DNA of 64,000 bases, from contig JADJVF010000004.1 in NCBI GenBank assembly GCA_016716705.1, positions 62,001 to 126,000 on the forward strand, given 5' to 3'. Positions within the stretch are counted from its first letter, which is position 1. Every line of letters begins with the position of its first letter. The DNA comes from Holophagales bacterium (GTDB lineage: Bacteria; Acidobacteriota; Thermoanaerobaculia; UBA5066). This document shows, one piece after another, positions 43,412 to 51,720 of the stretch. The notes below the pieces were generated by a model. The model was not told the origin of the DNA and searched no databases. It saw nothing but the letters and a program-made list of their open reading frames with translations. The position numbers and the translations under genes were made by a program.

Positions 43412-44839
43412 ATGAGACCTGTTCCCGTCGCGCTCGCCCTCGCGCTCGCCGCGCTCCCCGCCGCGGCGGCGCCCCCCGCTGCCGTTGCCGCGCGGCCGAA
43501 CATCGTCTACATCCTCGCGGACGACCTCGGCTGGAAGGACGTCGGCTTCCACGGCTCCGACATCCGGACGCCGAGCATCGACACGCTCGCCCGGGAGGGG
43601 GCGCGGCTCGAGCAGCTCTACACCCAGCCGCTCTGCACGCCGTCGCGCGCCGCCCTCATGACGGGCCGCTACCCGTTCCGCTACGGCCTCCAGACGCTCG
43701 TCATCCCGTCGAACGGCCGCTACGGCCTCGACACCCAGGAGTGGATCCTGCCGCAGGCGCTGAAGGAGGCCGGCTACCGGACGGCCATCGTCGGCAAGTG
43801 GCACCTCGGCCACGCCGACCGGAAGTACTGGCCGCGGCAGCGCGGCTTCGACTACCAGTACGGCCCGCTCCTCGGCGAGATCGACTACTTCACCCACTCG
43901 GCGCACGGCACGCGCGACTGGTTCCGCGACAACGAGCCCGTCGAGGAAGAGGGCTACGTCACACAGCTCCTCGGCCGGGACGCCGTGAAGCTCATCGAGG
44001 GGCACGACACGAAGGTCCCGCTCTTCCTCTACCTGACGTTCACGGCGCCGCACGCCCCCTACCAGGCCCCGCAGGAGTACCTCGACCGGTACAAGGAGAT
44101 CGCCGACCCGTCGCGCCGCGCCTACGCCGCGATGGTCACGTCGATGGACGACGAGATCGGCCGCGTCCTCGGTGCCCTCGAGCGGCGCGGCATGCGCGAG
44201 AACACGCTCGTCGTCTTCCAGAGCGACAACGGAGGCCCTCGCTCGGCGAAGTTCACCGGCGAGGTCGACATGTCGAAGAGCACGATCCCGGCGGACAACG
44301 GCCCGTACCGCGACGGGAAGGGGACCCCCTACGAGGGGGGCACCCGCGTCGTCGCCGCGCTCTCGTGGCCGGGACACGTCAAGGCCGGTACCGTCGTCGG
44401 CGAGCCGATCCACCTCGTCGACATGTACCCGACGCTCGCCTCCCTCGCCGGCGCCTCGACGGCGAAGTGCAAGCCGCTCGACGGCACGAACGTCTGGTCC
44501 ACGATCGCGGAAGGGAAGCCCTCGCCCCGCGAGGAGGTCGTCTACGGCGTCGAACCGTTCCGGGCGACCGTTCGCAAGGGAGACTGGAAGCTCGTCTGGC
44601 ACACGACGCTCCCCTCGAAGGCCGAGCTTTTCGACCTGAAGCAGGATCCGTCGGAGACGACGAACCTCGCCGAGAAGAACCCGCTCAAGGTCGACGAGCT
44701 GAAGCGGCGGGCCGAGGAGCTCTCCCGCGCGGCCGCGGAGCCCCTCATCTTCAAGGAGGCGTTCGACGTCTCGTGGCGCGGGCTCTTCGGCTCCGTTGCG
44801 CTTCCCGGGGCCGCGCAGGCGGCCGAGGCCCACCCCTGA
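43412..44839 (+). CDS. Exported type I arylsulfatase (Cys-type), second copy
   Basis: The 475-residue protein (ATG 43412) has an Ala-rich signal peptide and the standard sulfatase core: ILADDLGWKD, formylglycine Cys75 in CTPSR, ALMTGRYPFR, VGKWHLGH and QSDNGG. It is closer to the classic arylsulfatase A/GALNS pattern than the gene at 40490, which has CTAGR. The two are therefore not recent duplicates. It should hydrolyse sulfate esters in the periplasm. A 173-base gap separates it from the HAD gene and probably holds its own promoter. Confidence 0.92.
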   Translation: MRPVPVALALALAALPAAAAPPAAVAARPNIVYILADDLGWKDVGFHGSDIRTPSIDTLAREGARLEQLYTQPLCTPSRAALMTGRYPFRYGLQTLVIPSNGRYGLDTQEWILPQALKEAGYRTAIVGKWHLGHADRKYWPRQRGFDYQYGPLLGEIDYFTHSAHGTRDWFRDNEPVEEEGYVTQLLGRDAVKLIEGHDTKVPLFLYLTFTAPHAPYQAPQEYLDRYKEIADPSRRAYAAMVTSMDDEIGRVLGALERRGMRENTLVVFQSDNGGPRSAKFTGEVDMSKSTIPADNGPYRDGKGTPYEGGTRVVAALSWPGHVKAGTVVGEPIHLVDMYPTLASLAGASTAKCKPLDGTNVWSTIAEGKPSPREEVVYGVEPFRATVRKGDWKLVWHTTLPSKAELFDLKQDPSETTNLAEKNPLKVDELKRRAEELSRAAAEPLIFKEAFDVSWRGLFGSVALPGAAQAAEAHP

Positions 44840-44901
44840 TGCAGTAATGACCTTCCGAGCCGGGCCGCAGCCGACCCGCACGCCGGGGATATCCTGTCGG
44901 C

Positions 44902-45573
44902 GTGAGTGAAACTGATGCGACCCTCGTTCGCGCCAGCCTCAAGGCCCCGCGGGCGGGCGCCATCGCGGGGATCGTCTTCTCGCTCCTCCTCATCGTCAGC
45001 CTCGCCCTGATCCGTTCGGCCGTGCCTGCGGACCCCGGGGATCCCGGGTCGTGGCTCCCCTCGCACGCGAAGACGGTCGCCCTCGGGCTGAACATCCTGC
45101 CGTTCGCCGGCGTGGCGTTCCTCTGGTTCATCGGCGTCCTCAGGGACCGGATCGGCGACCTGGAGGACAAGCTCTTCGCCAGCGTCTTCCTCGGCAGCGG
45201 GCTCCTCTTCCTCGCCATGCTCTTCGCCAGCGCGGCGATTGCAGGCGGCGCGCTGACGACCTGGGGAACGATGCCCGCCCGGGCCGTCGAGTCCGGAGTC
45301 TTCCGATTCGCCCGGACGACCGTCTTCCAGCTCATCAACGGCTACGGGATGAGGATGGCGGGCGTCTTCATGATCACGACCTCGACGCTCGCGATCCGGA
45401 CCGGGATCTTCCCGCGCCCGATGGCCTTCCTCGGCTACATCCTCGCGCTCCTCCTCCTCCTCGGGAGCGGGCGGCTCCCCTGGGTCCCGATGGCCTTCCC
45501 GATCTGGACCTTTCTCGTCAGCGTCCAGATCCTCGCCGCGAACTTCCGGTCCGGGCGCGCACCACGAGACTGA
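44902..45573 (+). CDS. Membrane protein of unknown function, about six helices
   Basis: The 223-residue protein begins at GTG 44902, six bases after a TATCCT box (44890-44895) and without a Shine-Dalgarno. Five or six hydrophobic segments are clear (AIAGIVFSLLLIVSLALI, TVALGLNILPFAGVAFLW, VFLGSGLLFLAMLFASAA, MAFLGYILALLLLL, MAFPIWTFLVSVQILAA). No enzyme motif is seen and I do not recognise a named family. Confidence 0.75.
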   Translation: MSETDATLVRASLKAPRAGAIAGIVFSLLLIVSLALIRSAVPADPGDPGSWLPSHAKTVALGLNILPFAGVAFLWFIGVLRDRIGDLEDKLFASVFLGSGLLFLAMLFASAAIAGGALTTWGTMPARAVESGVFRFARTTVFQLINGYGMRMAGVFMITTSTLAIRTGIFPRPMAFLGYILALLLLLGSGRLPWVPMAFPIWTFLVSVQILAANFRSGRAPRD

Positions 45574-45637
45574 AACCCCGACGCCCGCGCCGGGCGGGCG
45601 GCCGGAGAGCCGGAACGACCGGCCGGAACGCCATCCG

Positions 45638-45664
45638 GGCCGGCAGACGGCTAAACTGCCGGCC
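45638..45664 (+). promoter_or_regulatory. Inverted repeat spanning the -10 box of the TraF-like gene
   Basis: GGCCGGCAG at 45638-45646 is repeated inverted as CTGCCGGCC at 45656-45664 around nine bases. The candidate -10 TAAACT (45652-45657) lies across the loop and right arm, ten bases before ATG 45668. A protein bound here would block transcription. Confidence 0.4.
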
Positions 45665-45667
45665 AGA

Positions 45668-46861
45668 ATGAATCGCTCGCGCCGGATTTTCCTCACCACC
45701 GTCGTTCTCGCAGCCGCTGCGTTCCTCTTCGCCGCGGCTCCTGCCGCGGCCCAGATGCCCTTCGCCCCTTTCGGCGCCCGGCAGGTCGCCATGGGAGGCG
45801 CGAGCGTCGGCCTCGGCGACGACCCGGCGAGCTTCGTCGACAACCCGGCCCTCCTCACTCCCACCGCCAAGGCCGGAGCCGCGGCCTACGGAGATCTCGC
45901 CACCGAGAGCGGCGGCTTCGTCGGGCTACTGGAAGGGGTGACGGGATACGACCCGGTCGAGCTGGCCAGGCCCGGCAATCCCGACGCGGCCTCCGTGCGC
46001 GCGAATCTCCTGGCCCTCTCCGCTCCAGGCACGAGCGTCCTCGGCGACGGCCGGTCGGCGATCGCCTCTTCCATCGGCGGATGGGGGATCTTCATCGGCT
46101 CGACCAAGTGGAGCGCGGCCGTCGCGCGACCCGACCTCGTCCACGTCGAGGCCGGAGCCGACCCGGCGACGAGCTTCGCCTACAACGACTCCGTCGTCGC
46201 CTTCCGGGCCCTGACGGTCCAGGACTACGCGGTGTCGAGGGCGTTCCCCTTCTTCAACGGCAATTTCGTCGTCGGCGTCACCGGCCGCTACAGCCGCGGG
46301 ACGACCGGTATCAAGGAAGAGAGCGCCTTCACGACCGACATAGGGAACCTCTCGAACTTCGTGAGGCGCGGGAGGACCGGCAACGAGCGGACCAAGTCCC
46401 GCTACTCGTACGACGTGGGCGCCGTGATCAACATCGGAGCCCTGCGCCTCGGAGGGGTCATGAAGGGGGTCAATCGCCCTCAGTACCCGTTCAACGACGA
46501 CGCCGCTCCGGAAGTCGATCGCGGCACGTCGGTCGTCGTGGGACAGCAGTCGCGGGTTGGCGCCTCCTTCAAGATCCAGAGCCTCAGGATGCGCATCGCG
46601 GCCGACCTCGACCTGACCAAGAACGAGACGCTGGCGGCGGGACAGCTGAGCCGGAACGCCGGTGGCGGCGTCGAGTTCTTCTTCGGGGCCGTCGACCTCC
46701 GGGGCGGCGTCACGGTGAACCTCGAGGCGCCCGACAACCCCTACGTCTACACGTTCGGTCTCGGCCTCGGAAACGCCAAGGCGAAGCTGGATGTCGCGGC
46801 CATTTACCGCTCGAACGACGGCGCATACGGCGGAGTCCTGACGACCCGCGTCGGGTTCTGA
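45668..46861 (+). CDS. TraF_2-type (PF13729-like) outer-membrane beta-barrel protein
   Basis: The 397-residue protein has a long signal peptide (to about residue 28). The MPFAPFGARQVAMGGASVGL opening and NPALLTPTAKAGAA block belong to the TraF_2/FadL-like barrel family. Alternating hydrophobic strands run to a terminal VLTTRVGF with C-terminal Phe, the usual assembly signal. Despite the conjugal transfer name, no conjugation genes are nearby. A long-chain or hydrophobic-compound porin role is equally possible. Confidence 0.8.
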   Translation: MNRSRRIFLTTVVLAAAAFLFAAAPAAAQMPFAPFGARQVAMGGASVGLGDDPASFVDNPALLTPTAKAGAAAYGDLATESGGFVGLLEGVTGYDPVELARPGNPDAASVRANLLALSAPGTSVLGDGRSAIASSIGGWGIFIGSTKWSAAVARPDLVHVEAGADPATSFAYNDSVVAFRALTVQDYAVSRAFPFFNGNFVVGVTGRYSRGTTGIKEESAFTTDIGNLSNFVRRGRTGNERTKSRYSYDVGAVINIGALRLGGVMKGVNRPQYPFNDDAAPEVDRGTSVVVGQQSRVGASFKIQSLRMRIAADLDLTKNETLAAGQLSRNAGGGVEFFFGAVDLRGGVTVNLEAPDNPYVYTFGLGLGNAKAKLDVAAIYRSNDGAYGGVLTTRVGF

Positions 46862-46868
46862 CGGAGCG

Positions 46869-47795
46869 TCAGAGTCCCGGGGCGACCCTCTCGACGGCCA
46901 GTGACCCGTCCTCCACGCCGCGGCGGATGGCCTCGGCCCAAGTGTCCGGCGCATCCTCGACCGGGGGAACGTCGAGGGAATCCGCCACGAAGAGGAAGAA
47001 AAGCCGCCGGTAGGCCGCCCGGGCGTCGTCGGTCGTCCCCCCGCAGAAGAGTCTGCAGACGAAGTCCGTTGGGTCCTCGGCGTCGCAGTGGGTCGCCCCG
47101 ACGATCCTCACGTCATCGCTCTCGAATCTGAGGTTCCCGAGGAGCTTCCGCACGCTCCCCTGCGCGTTGCACGCAGACGGCTCAGACCGCAGGCTGAGAA
47201 GCCTCCTGAAGGGCATCTCCCTCGCGGCCTCGATCGTCCGCTGCCACGGGACGGCGTCGAGCAGGACGACGGCTCGTACCCCGGTCCCGCCGGCCGCCGC
47301 CTCGAAGGCCACCGCGCCACCCGCGCTGTGCCCGGCGAGGGCGATCCGCTCCGGATCGACGAGCCCGAAGAGCGGGTCGCCTCTGGTCTCGGAGCGGGCC
47401 TTCAGCCAGGCGACGTGATCTCTCGTGTTCGCGACGTTGGCCAGCTGGGCGCTCTCTCCACCAAGGAGACTGACGAGGTTCGCAACGAGGACGACGACGC
47501 CCCTCTCGGCCAGGAAGCGCGCCGTGCTCGCGTGACGCCACTTGCTCCGGGCGAATCCGTGGTCGAGGACGACCGCCGGCCATGGAGGAGCTGGAAGGCC
47601 GGACGCCGACTGCGGAACGTAGAGGTCGTACGCGACCTCGTCGCCCCGGCCCGTCCGCCGTCTTCCTGTCTCAATGGCGACACCGAAGATCTGCCTTCGA
47701 GGCGTAACCACTGACACCGGAGGTGGATGAACAGGAGCGCACGCCGCGCCGAGCGCCAGCAGGAGAGCAACCCGAGCGACCCGACCGAGCCCCAC
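46869..47795 (-). CDS. Alpha/beta-hydrolase lipoprotein (chlorophyllase/dienelactone hydrolase-like)
   Basis: The 308-residue protein starts at GTG 47795 behind GGAGGGACG; its leader ends in the lipobox LGAAC. The fold shows VVLDHGFARSKW (oxyanion region), the nucleophile elbow LAGHSAGGAVAFEAA and a late HCDAEDPTD segment likely to carry the catalytic His. Such enzymes cleave esters or similar bonds at the membrane surface. It is divergent from hydG, leaving only 108 bases for both promoters. Confidence 0.82.
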   Translation of the reverse strand: MGLGRVARVALLLALGAACAPVHPPPVSVVTPRRQIFGVAIETGRRRTGRGDEVAYDLYVPQSASGLPAPPWPAVVLDHGFARSKWRHASTARFLAERGVVVLVANLVSLLGGESAQLANVANTRDHVAWLKARSETRGDPLFGLVDPERIALAGHSAGGAVAFEAAAGGTGVRAVVLLDAVPWQRTIEAAREMPFRRLLSLRSEPSACNAQGSVRKLLGNLRFESDDVRIVGATHCDAEDPTDFVCRLFCGGTTDDARAAYRRLFFLFVADSLDVPPVEDAPDTWAEAIRRGVEDGSLAVERVAPGL

Positions 47796-47903
47796 GAACG
47801 TCCCTCCCCGCGGGCGGCGCGCCTGACTGGACCCGCCCCCCCTCGCCGGAGGAAGATACCCGATGGCCCGGTCCCCGCGGGACAGCGGCCAAGGGGGCTT
47901 TCC

Positions 47904-49316
47904 ATGGTGTCTCTCACGACCGGGTCCGGGGCGGCGGTCCGAATCGACGACGAGGCCGCCTGGCGGGACCTCGCGTCCGCCTCGCACCCGGACGCCGCCG
48001 AGGTTCGTGAGCTGCTCGCCAAGGCCCTCGAGCTGAAAGGGCTTCGGGGCCGGGACCTCGCCGTCCTCGCCGGCATGTCCGATCCCGGCCTCCTCGGCGA
48101 GCTGTTCGACGCGGCCCGGCGGGTGAAGGAGACGATCTACGGGAAGCGGCTCGTGATCTTCGCGCCGCTCTACATCTCGAACCTCTGCGGGAACGAGTGC
48201 CTCTACTGCGCCTTCCGCGTCCGGAACAAGGAGCTCGAGCGCCGTGCGCTGACCCAGGAGGAGATCGCCCGCGAGGTGCGCTGGCTCGAGGAGCAGGGGC
48301 ACAAGCGGATCCTCCTCGTCGCCGGCGAGGCGTACCCGAAGGACGGCTTCGACTACGTCCTGAGGTCGATCGAGACGATCTACGCCACGTCGAGCGGGCC
48401 GGGAGAGATCCGCCGCGTCAACGTCAACGTCGCGCCGCTGACGCACGAGGAGTTCGTCCGCCTGAAGGACGCGAAGATCGGCACCTACCAGCTCTTCCAG
48501 GAGACGTACCACCGCGAGACCTACGGCAAGGTCCACGTCGCCGGGAAGAAGGCCGACTTCGACTGGCGGCTCACGGCGATGGACCGGGCGATGGAGGCGG
48601 GGATCGACGACGTCGGGATCGGCGCGCTCTTCGGCCTCTTCGACTGGCGCTTCGAGCTCCTCGCGCTCATGCAGCACGTCGAGCACCTCGAGACGGCCTT
48701 CGGCGTCGGGCCGCACACGATCTCGATCCCGCGCCTCGAGCCCGCGTCCGGCTCCGCCCTCGCCTCGCACCCGACGCACCCCGTCTCCGACGTCGACTTC
48801 CAGAAGCTCGTCGCGATCCTGCGCCTCGCCGTCCCCTACACGGGGCTCATCCTCTCGACGCGAGAGACGGCCGAGATGCGCCGTGCGACGTTCGCCCTCG
48901 GCATCTCGCAGATCTCCGCCGGAAGCCGGACGAACCCGGGCGGATACGACGACGACCCGGGCGAGCTCCACGCCGGGCAGTTCTCCCTCGGCGACCACCG
49001 CCCGCTCGACGAGGTGATCCGCGACGTCGCCTCCCTCGGCTTCGTCCCGTCGTTCTGCACGGCCTGCTACCGCCTCGGGCGAACCGGGGCCGACTTCATG
49101 GACGTGGCGAGGCCCGGCGAGATCAAGGAGCACTGCAACCCGAACGCCCTCGCGACGTTCCAGGAGTACCTCGACGACTACGGCTCGGAGGAGACGAAGC
49201 GGGAGGGCGAGGCGTGCATCGCGCGGACGCTCGCCGAGATGGAGCCACCGCTTCGGGAGAAGGCGGCCGAGATGGTCTCGCTGGTGAAGAGCGGCCGCCG
49301 CGACGTCTACTGCTGA
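47904..49316 (+). CDS. hydG: [FeFe]-hydrogenase maturase HydG (radical SAM tyrosine lyase)
   Basis: The 470-residue reading from ATG 47904 matches normal HydG length; the longer frame from 47727 crosses the divergent gene. The radical SAM cluster is CGNECLYC (Cys95, Cys99, Cys102). The C-terminal auxiliary-cluster signature CX2CX22C is exact (CTAC, then 22 residues to EHCNPN). HydG splits tyrosine to supply CO and cyanide ligands to the H-cluster iron. It is the first gene of hydG-hydF-hydE, with hydF 12 bases later. Confidence 0.96.
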   Translation: MVSLTTGSGAAVRIDDEAAWRDLASASHPDAAEVRELLAKALELKGLRGRDLAVLAGMSDPGLLGELFDAARRVKETIYGKRLVIFAPLYISNLCGNECLYCAFRVRNKELERRALTQEEIAREVRWLEEQGHKRILLVAGEAYPKDGFDYVLRSIETIYATSSGPGEIRRVNVNVAPLTHEEFVRLKDAKIGTYQLFQETYHRETYGKVHVAGKKADFDWRLTAMDRAMEAGIDDVGIGALFGLFDWRFELLALMQHVEHLETAFGVGPHTISIPRLEPASGSALASHPTHPVSDVDFQKLVAILRLAVPYTGLILSTRETAEMRRATFALGISQISAGSRTNPGGYDDDPGELHAGQFSLGDHRPLDEVIRDVASLGFVPSFCTACYRLGRTGADFMDVARPGEIKEHCNPNALATFQEYLDDYGSEETKREGEACIARTLAEMEPPLREKAAEMVSLVKSGRRDVYC

Positions 49317-49328
49317 GGAGCGCGAAGG

Positions 49329-50590
49329 ATGAACACGGCCCCGCGCAGCCTCCGCACCCACATCGGCCTCTTCGGCCGGCGCAACGTCGGCAAGTCGAGC
49401 GTCCTGAACGCCCTCACCCGGCAGCAGGTCGCCATCGTCTCGGCGACCCCGGGGACGACGACCGACCCCGTCGAGAAGCCGATGGAGTTCCTCCCCCTCG
49501 GGCCGGTCCTCTTCGTCGACACCGCGGGAATCGACGACGAGGGGGCGCTCGGCGTGCAGAGGATCGCGAAGACGCGCAAGGCGCTCGAGCGGACCGACCT
49601 CGCCCTTCTCGTCGCCGAGGCGGGTTCGTGGGGCCCGTTCGAAGAGGAGCTCCTCGCCGAGATCCGCGCCCGCGCCCTCCCCGTCGTCGTCGTCCTGAAC
49701 AAGGCCGACGCCGGCCCTGTCGACGCCGCGCTCGCGGCCCGTCTCGCCGGCCTCGGGGTCCCCGCCGTCGAGACGGTCGCCACGTCGGGACAGGGCATCG
49801 CCCGGCTGCGCGAGGCGCTTCTCGCCGCGGCGCCCGTCCGACGCCGTCGAGGGGCGGCACATCGTCGGGGACCTCGTCTCGCCGGGCGACCTCGTCGTCC
49901 TCGTCACGCCGATCGACGCCGAGGCCCCGAAGGGACGGATCATCCTGCCGCAGGTCCAGACGCTCCGCGACCTCCTCGATTCGGGCGCCATCTCCGTCGT
50001 CGTGCGCGAGCACGAGCTGCGGTGCGGCCCTCGCCCTCCTCCGCGAGCCGCCGCGCCTCGTCGTCACCGACTCGCAGGCGTTCCGGCAGGTCGCCGAAGA
50101 GACGCCGCGCGGCGTCCTCCTGACCTCCTTCTCGATCCTCTTCGCCCGGTTCCAGGGCGACCTCGTCGAGATGGTCCGCGGCACCGCCGGGATCGACCGG
50201 CTGAAGGCGGGAGACCGCGTCCTCGTGGCCGAGGCCTGCACGCACCACCCCGTCGGCGAGGACATCGGCCGGGTGAAGATCCCCCGCTGGCTCCGCGCGC
50301 ACACCGGCGTCCCGCTCGAGTTCGAGACGGTCCAGGGGCGCGACTTCCCCGACGACCTCTCCCGCTTCGCCCTCGTCGTCCACTGCGGCAGCTGCATGGG
50401 GAACCGGCGCGAGATGCTCTCGCGCCTCCTCCGCGGCCGGCAGGCGGGCGTCCCCGTCACGAACTACGGGCTGACGATCGCCCGGTCGCTCGGCATCCTC
50501 GAGCGGGCGCTCGAGCCCTTCCCCGCCGCCCTGGAGGCTCTCCGCGAATCCCGCGTGAAAGCCGGCATCCCCGTGGAGGTGACGACATGA
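49329..50590 (+). CDS. hydF: [FeFe]-hydrogenase maturation GTPase HydF, two apparent frameshifts (near 49836 and 50023)
   Basis: The GTPase domain starts at ATG 49329: G1 GRRNVGKSS, the ATPGTTTDPVEK switch, VDTAGIDDEG and VLNKADAG. Near 49836 the frame changes; GRHIVGDLVSPGDLVVLVTP continues in frame 1. Near 50023 it changes again; LALLREPPRLVVTDSQAF continues in frame 2. The final domain keeps the HydF cluster motif ACTHH...VVHCGSC. The intact protein would be about 420 residues. HydF is the scaffold that delivers the diiron subcluster to HydA. Its stop overlaps the hydE ATG. Confidence 0.92.
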
Positions 50591-51657
50591 TCGATCGCGC
50601 CGGGATCCTGGCCTGGCTCCGGGAGACCGACCCGAGCCGCCTCTCGCGGCTCTACCGCCGCGCGGACGCCGTGAGGCGCGAGCGCGTGGGCGACGAAGTC
50701 CACCTGCGCGGCCTCGTCGAGATCTCGAACCACTGCGTGAGGCGCTGCGCCTACTGCGGCATTTCGGCGGGCAACGGCACGCTGCCCCGCTACCGGATGA
50801 CGAAGGACGAGATCCTCTCCTGCGCGGAGACGGCGCAGCAGCTCGGCTACGGGTCCGTCGTGCTCCAGGCGGGCGAGGACTACGGCCTGACGCGCGGCTG
50901 GGTGGCCGACGTCGTCCGGGCGATCAGCTCCTCGACAGGCCTCGCCGTCACGCTCAGCCTCGGCGAACGCCCCGACGAGGACCTCGCCGCGTGGCGCGAA
51001 GCGGGCGCCGACCGGTACCTCCTCCGTTTCGAGACCTCGGACCCCGCGCTCTACGAGGCGATCCACCCTTCGACCCCGGACCGGCGCTCCGATCGCTTCG
51101 CGATCCTCGGCCGCCTCGCCGCCCTCGGGTACGAGGTCGGCAGCGGCATCCTCGTCGGGCTCCCGGGCCAGACCTTCGAAAGCCTCGCCTCGGACATCGT
51201 CCTCTTCCGCGACATGGACCTCGACATGATCGGCGTCGGACCGTACATCCCGCACCCCTCGACACCGCTCGGGCAGGGACTCTTCCCGTTCGCCCCCGAA
51301 GGCGAGCAGGTCCCGGGCGACGAGGAGACGACGACGAAGGTCGTCGCCCTCGCGCGCCTCGTCCGCCCCGACGCCAACATCCCGAGCACGACGGCCCTCG
51401 CGACGCTCGATCCGTCGTGGGGACGGGAGCGCGGCCTCCTGCGCGGTGCCAACGTCGTCATGCCGAACCTGACTCCCCCGGCCTACCGCGCGCTCTACGA
51501 GATCTACCCGGGCAAGGCGTGCGTGTCGGAGACCGCGGAGGAGTGCGGGAGCTGCCTGCCGAACCGGATCCGGATGATCGGGCGGGTACCGGGGACGGGG
51601 AGGGGCTCACGGCACAGCTCGGGGATGCCGGCGGTGCTGCAGGAGCTGCTGGCCTGA
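50587..51657 (+). CDS. hydE: [FeFe]-hydrogenase maturase HydE (radical SAM)
   Basis: The 356-residue protein starts at ATG 50587, overlapping the hydF stop. The radical SAM cluster is Cys50, Cys54 and Cys57 in NHCVRRCAYCGI. HydE-specific strings include VVLQAGEDYGLT, LSLGERPDEDLAAWREAGAD, YLLRFETSDPALYEAIHP and IGVGPYIPHPSTPLG. A C-terminal ECGSC segment may hold the optional second cluster. HydE acts with HydG and HydF to build the H-cluster. The hydrogenase structural gene is not in this window. Confidence 0.96.
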   Translation: MIDRAGILAWLRETDPSRLSRLYRRADAVRRERVGDEVHLRGLVEISNHCVRRCAYCGISAGNGTLPRYRMTKDEILSCAETAQQLGYGSVVLQAGEDYGLTRGWVADVVRAISSSTGLAVTLSLGERPDEDLAAWREAGADRYLLRFETSDPALYEAIHPSTPDRRSDRFAILGRLAALGYEVGSGILVGLPGQTFESLASDIVLFRDMDLDMIGVGPYIPHPSTPLGQGLFPFAPEGEQVPGDEETTTKVVALARLVRPDANIPSTTALATLDPSWGRERGLLRGANVVMPNLTPPAYRALYEIYPGKACVSETAEECGSCLPNRIRMIGRVPGTGRGSRHSSGMPAVLQELLA

Positions 51658-51720
51658 CGAGGGCCAGGCCGCGTCGAGTTCCAGGTGCCGGGTGCCGCCG
51701 ATGCTAGGCTGCCCCGGCCG

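Noticed and set aside
45668..46861. Conjugation or integrative-element signal from the TraF-like name
   Set aside because: No relaxase, coupling protein, integrase or other transfer gene occurs nearby. The family includes ordinary outer-membrane barrels.
47864..47878. Sigma-54-like GG-N10-GC pattern upstream of hydG
   Set aside because: Only the TGGC half matches; the -12 half is CCGC. GG-N10-GC is frequent by chance in GC-rich DNA.
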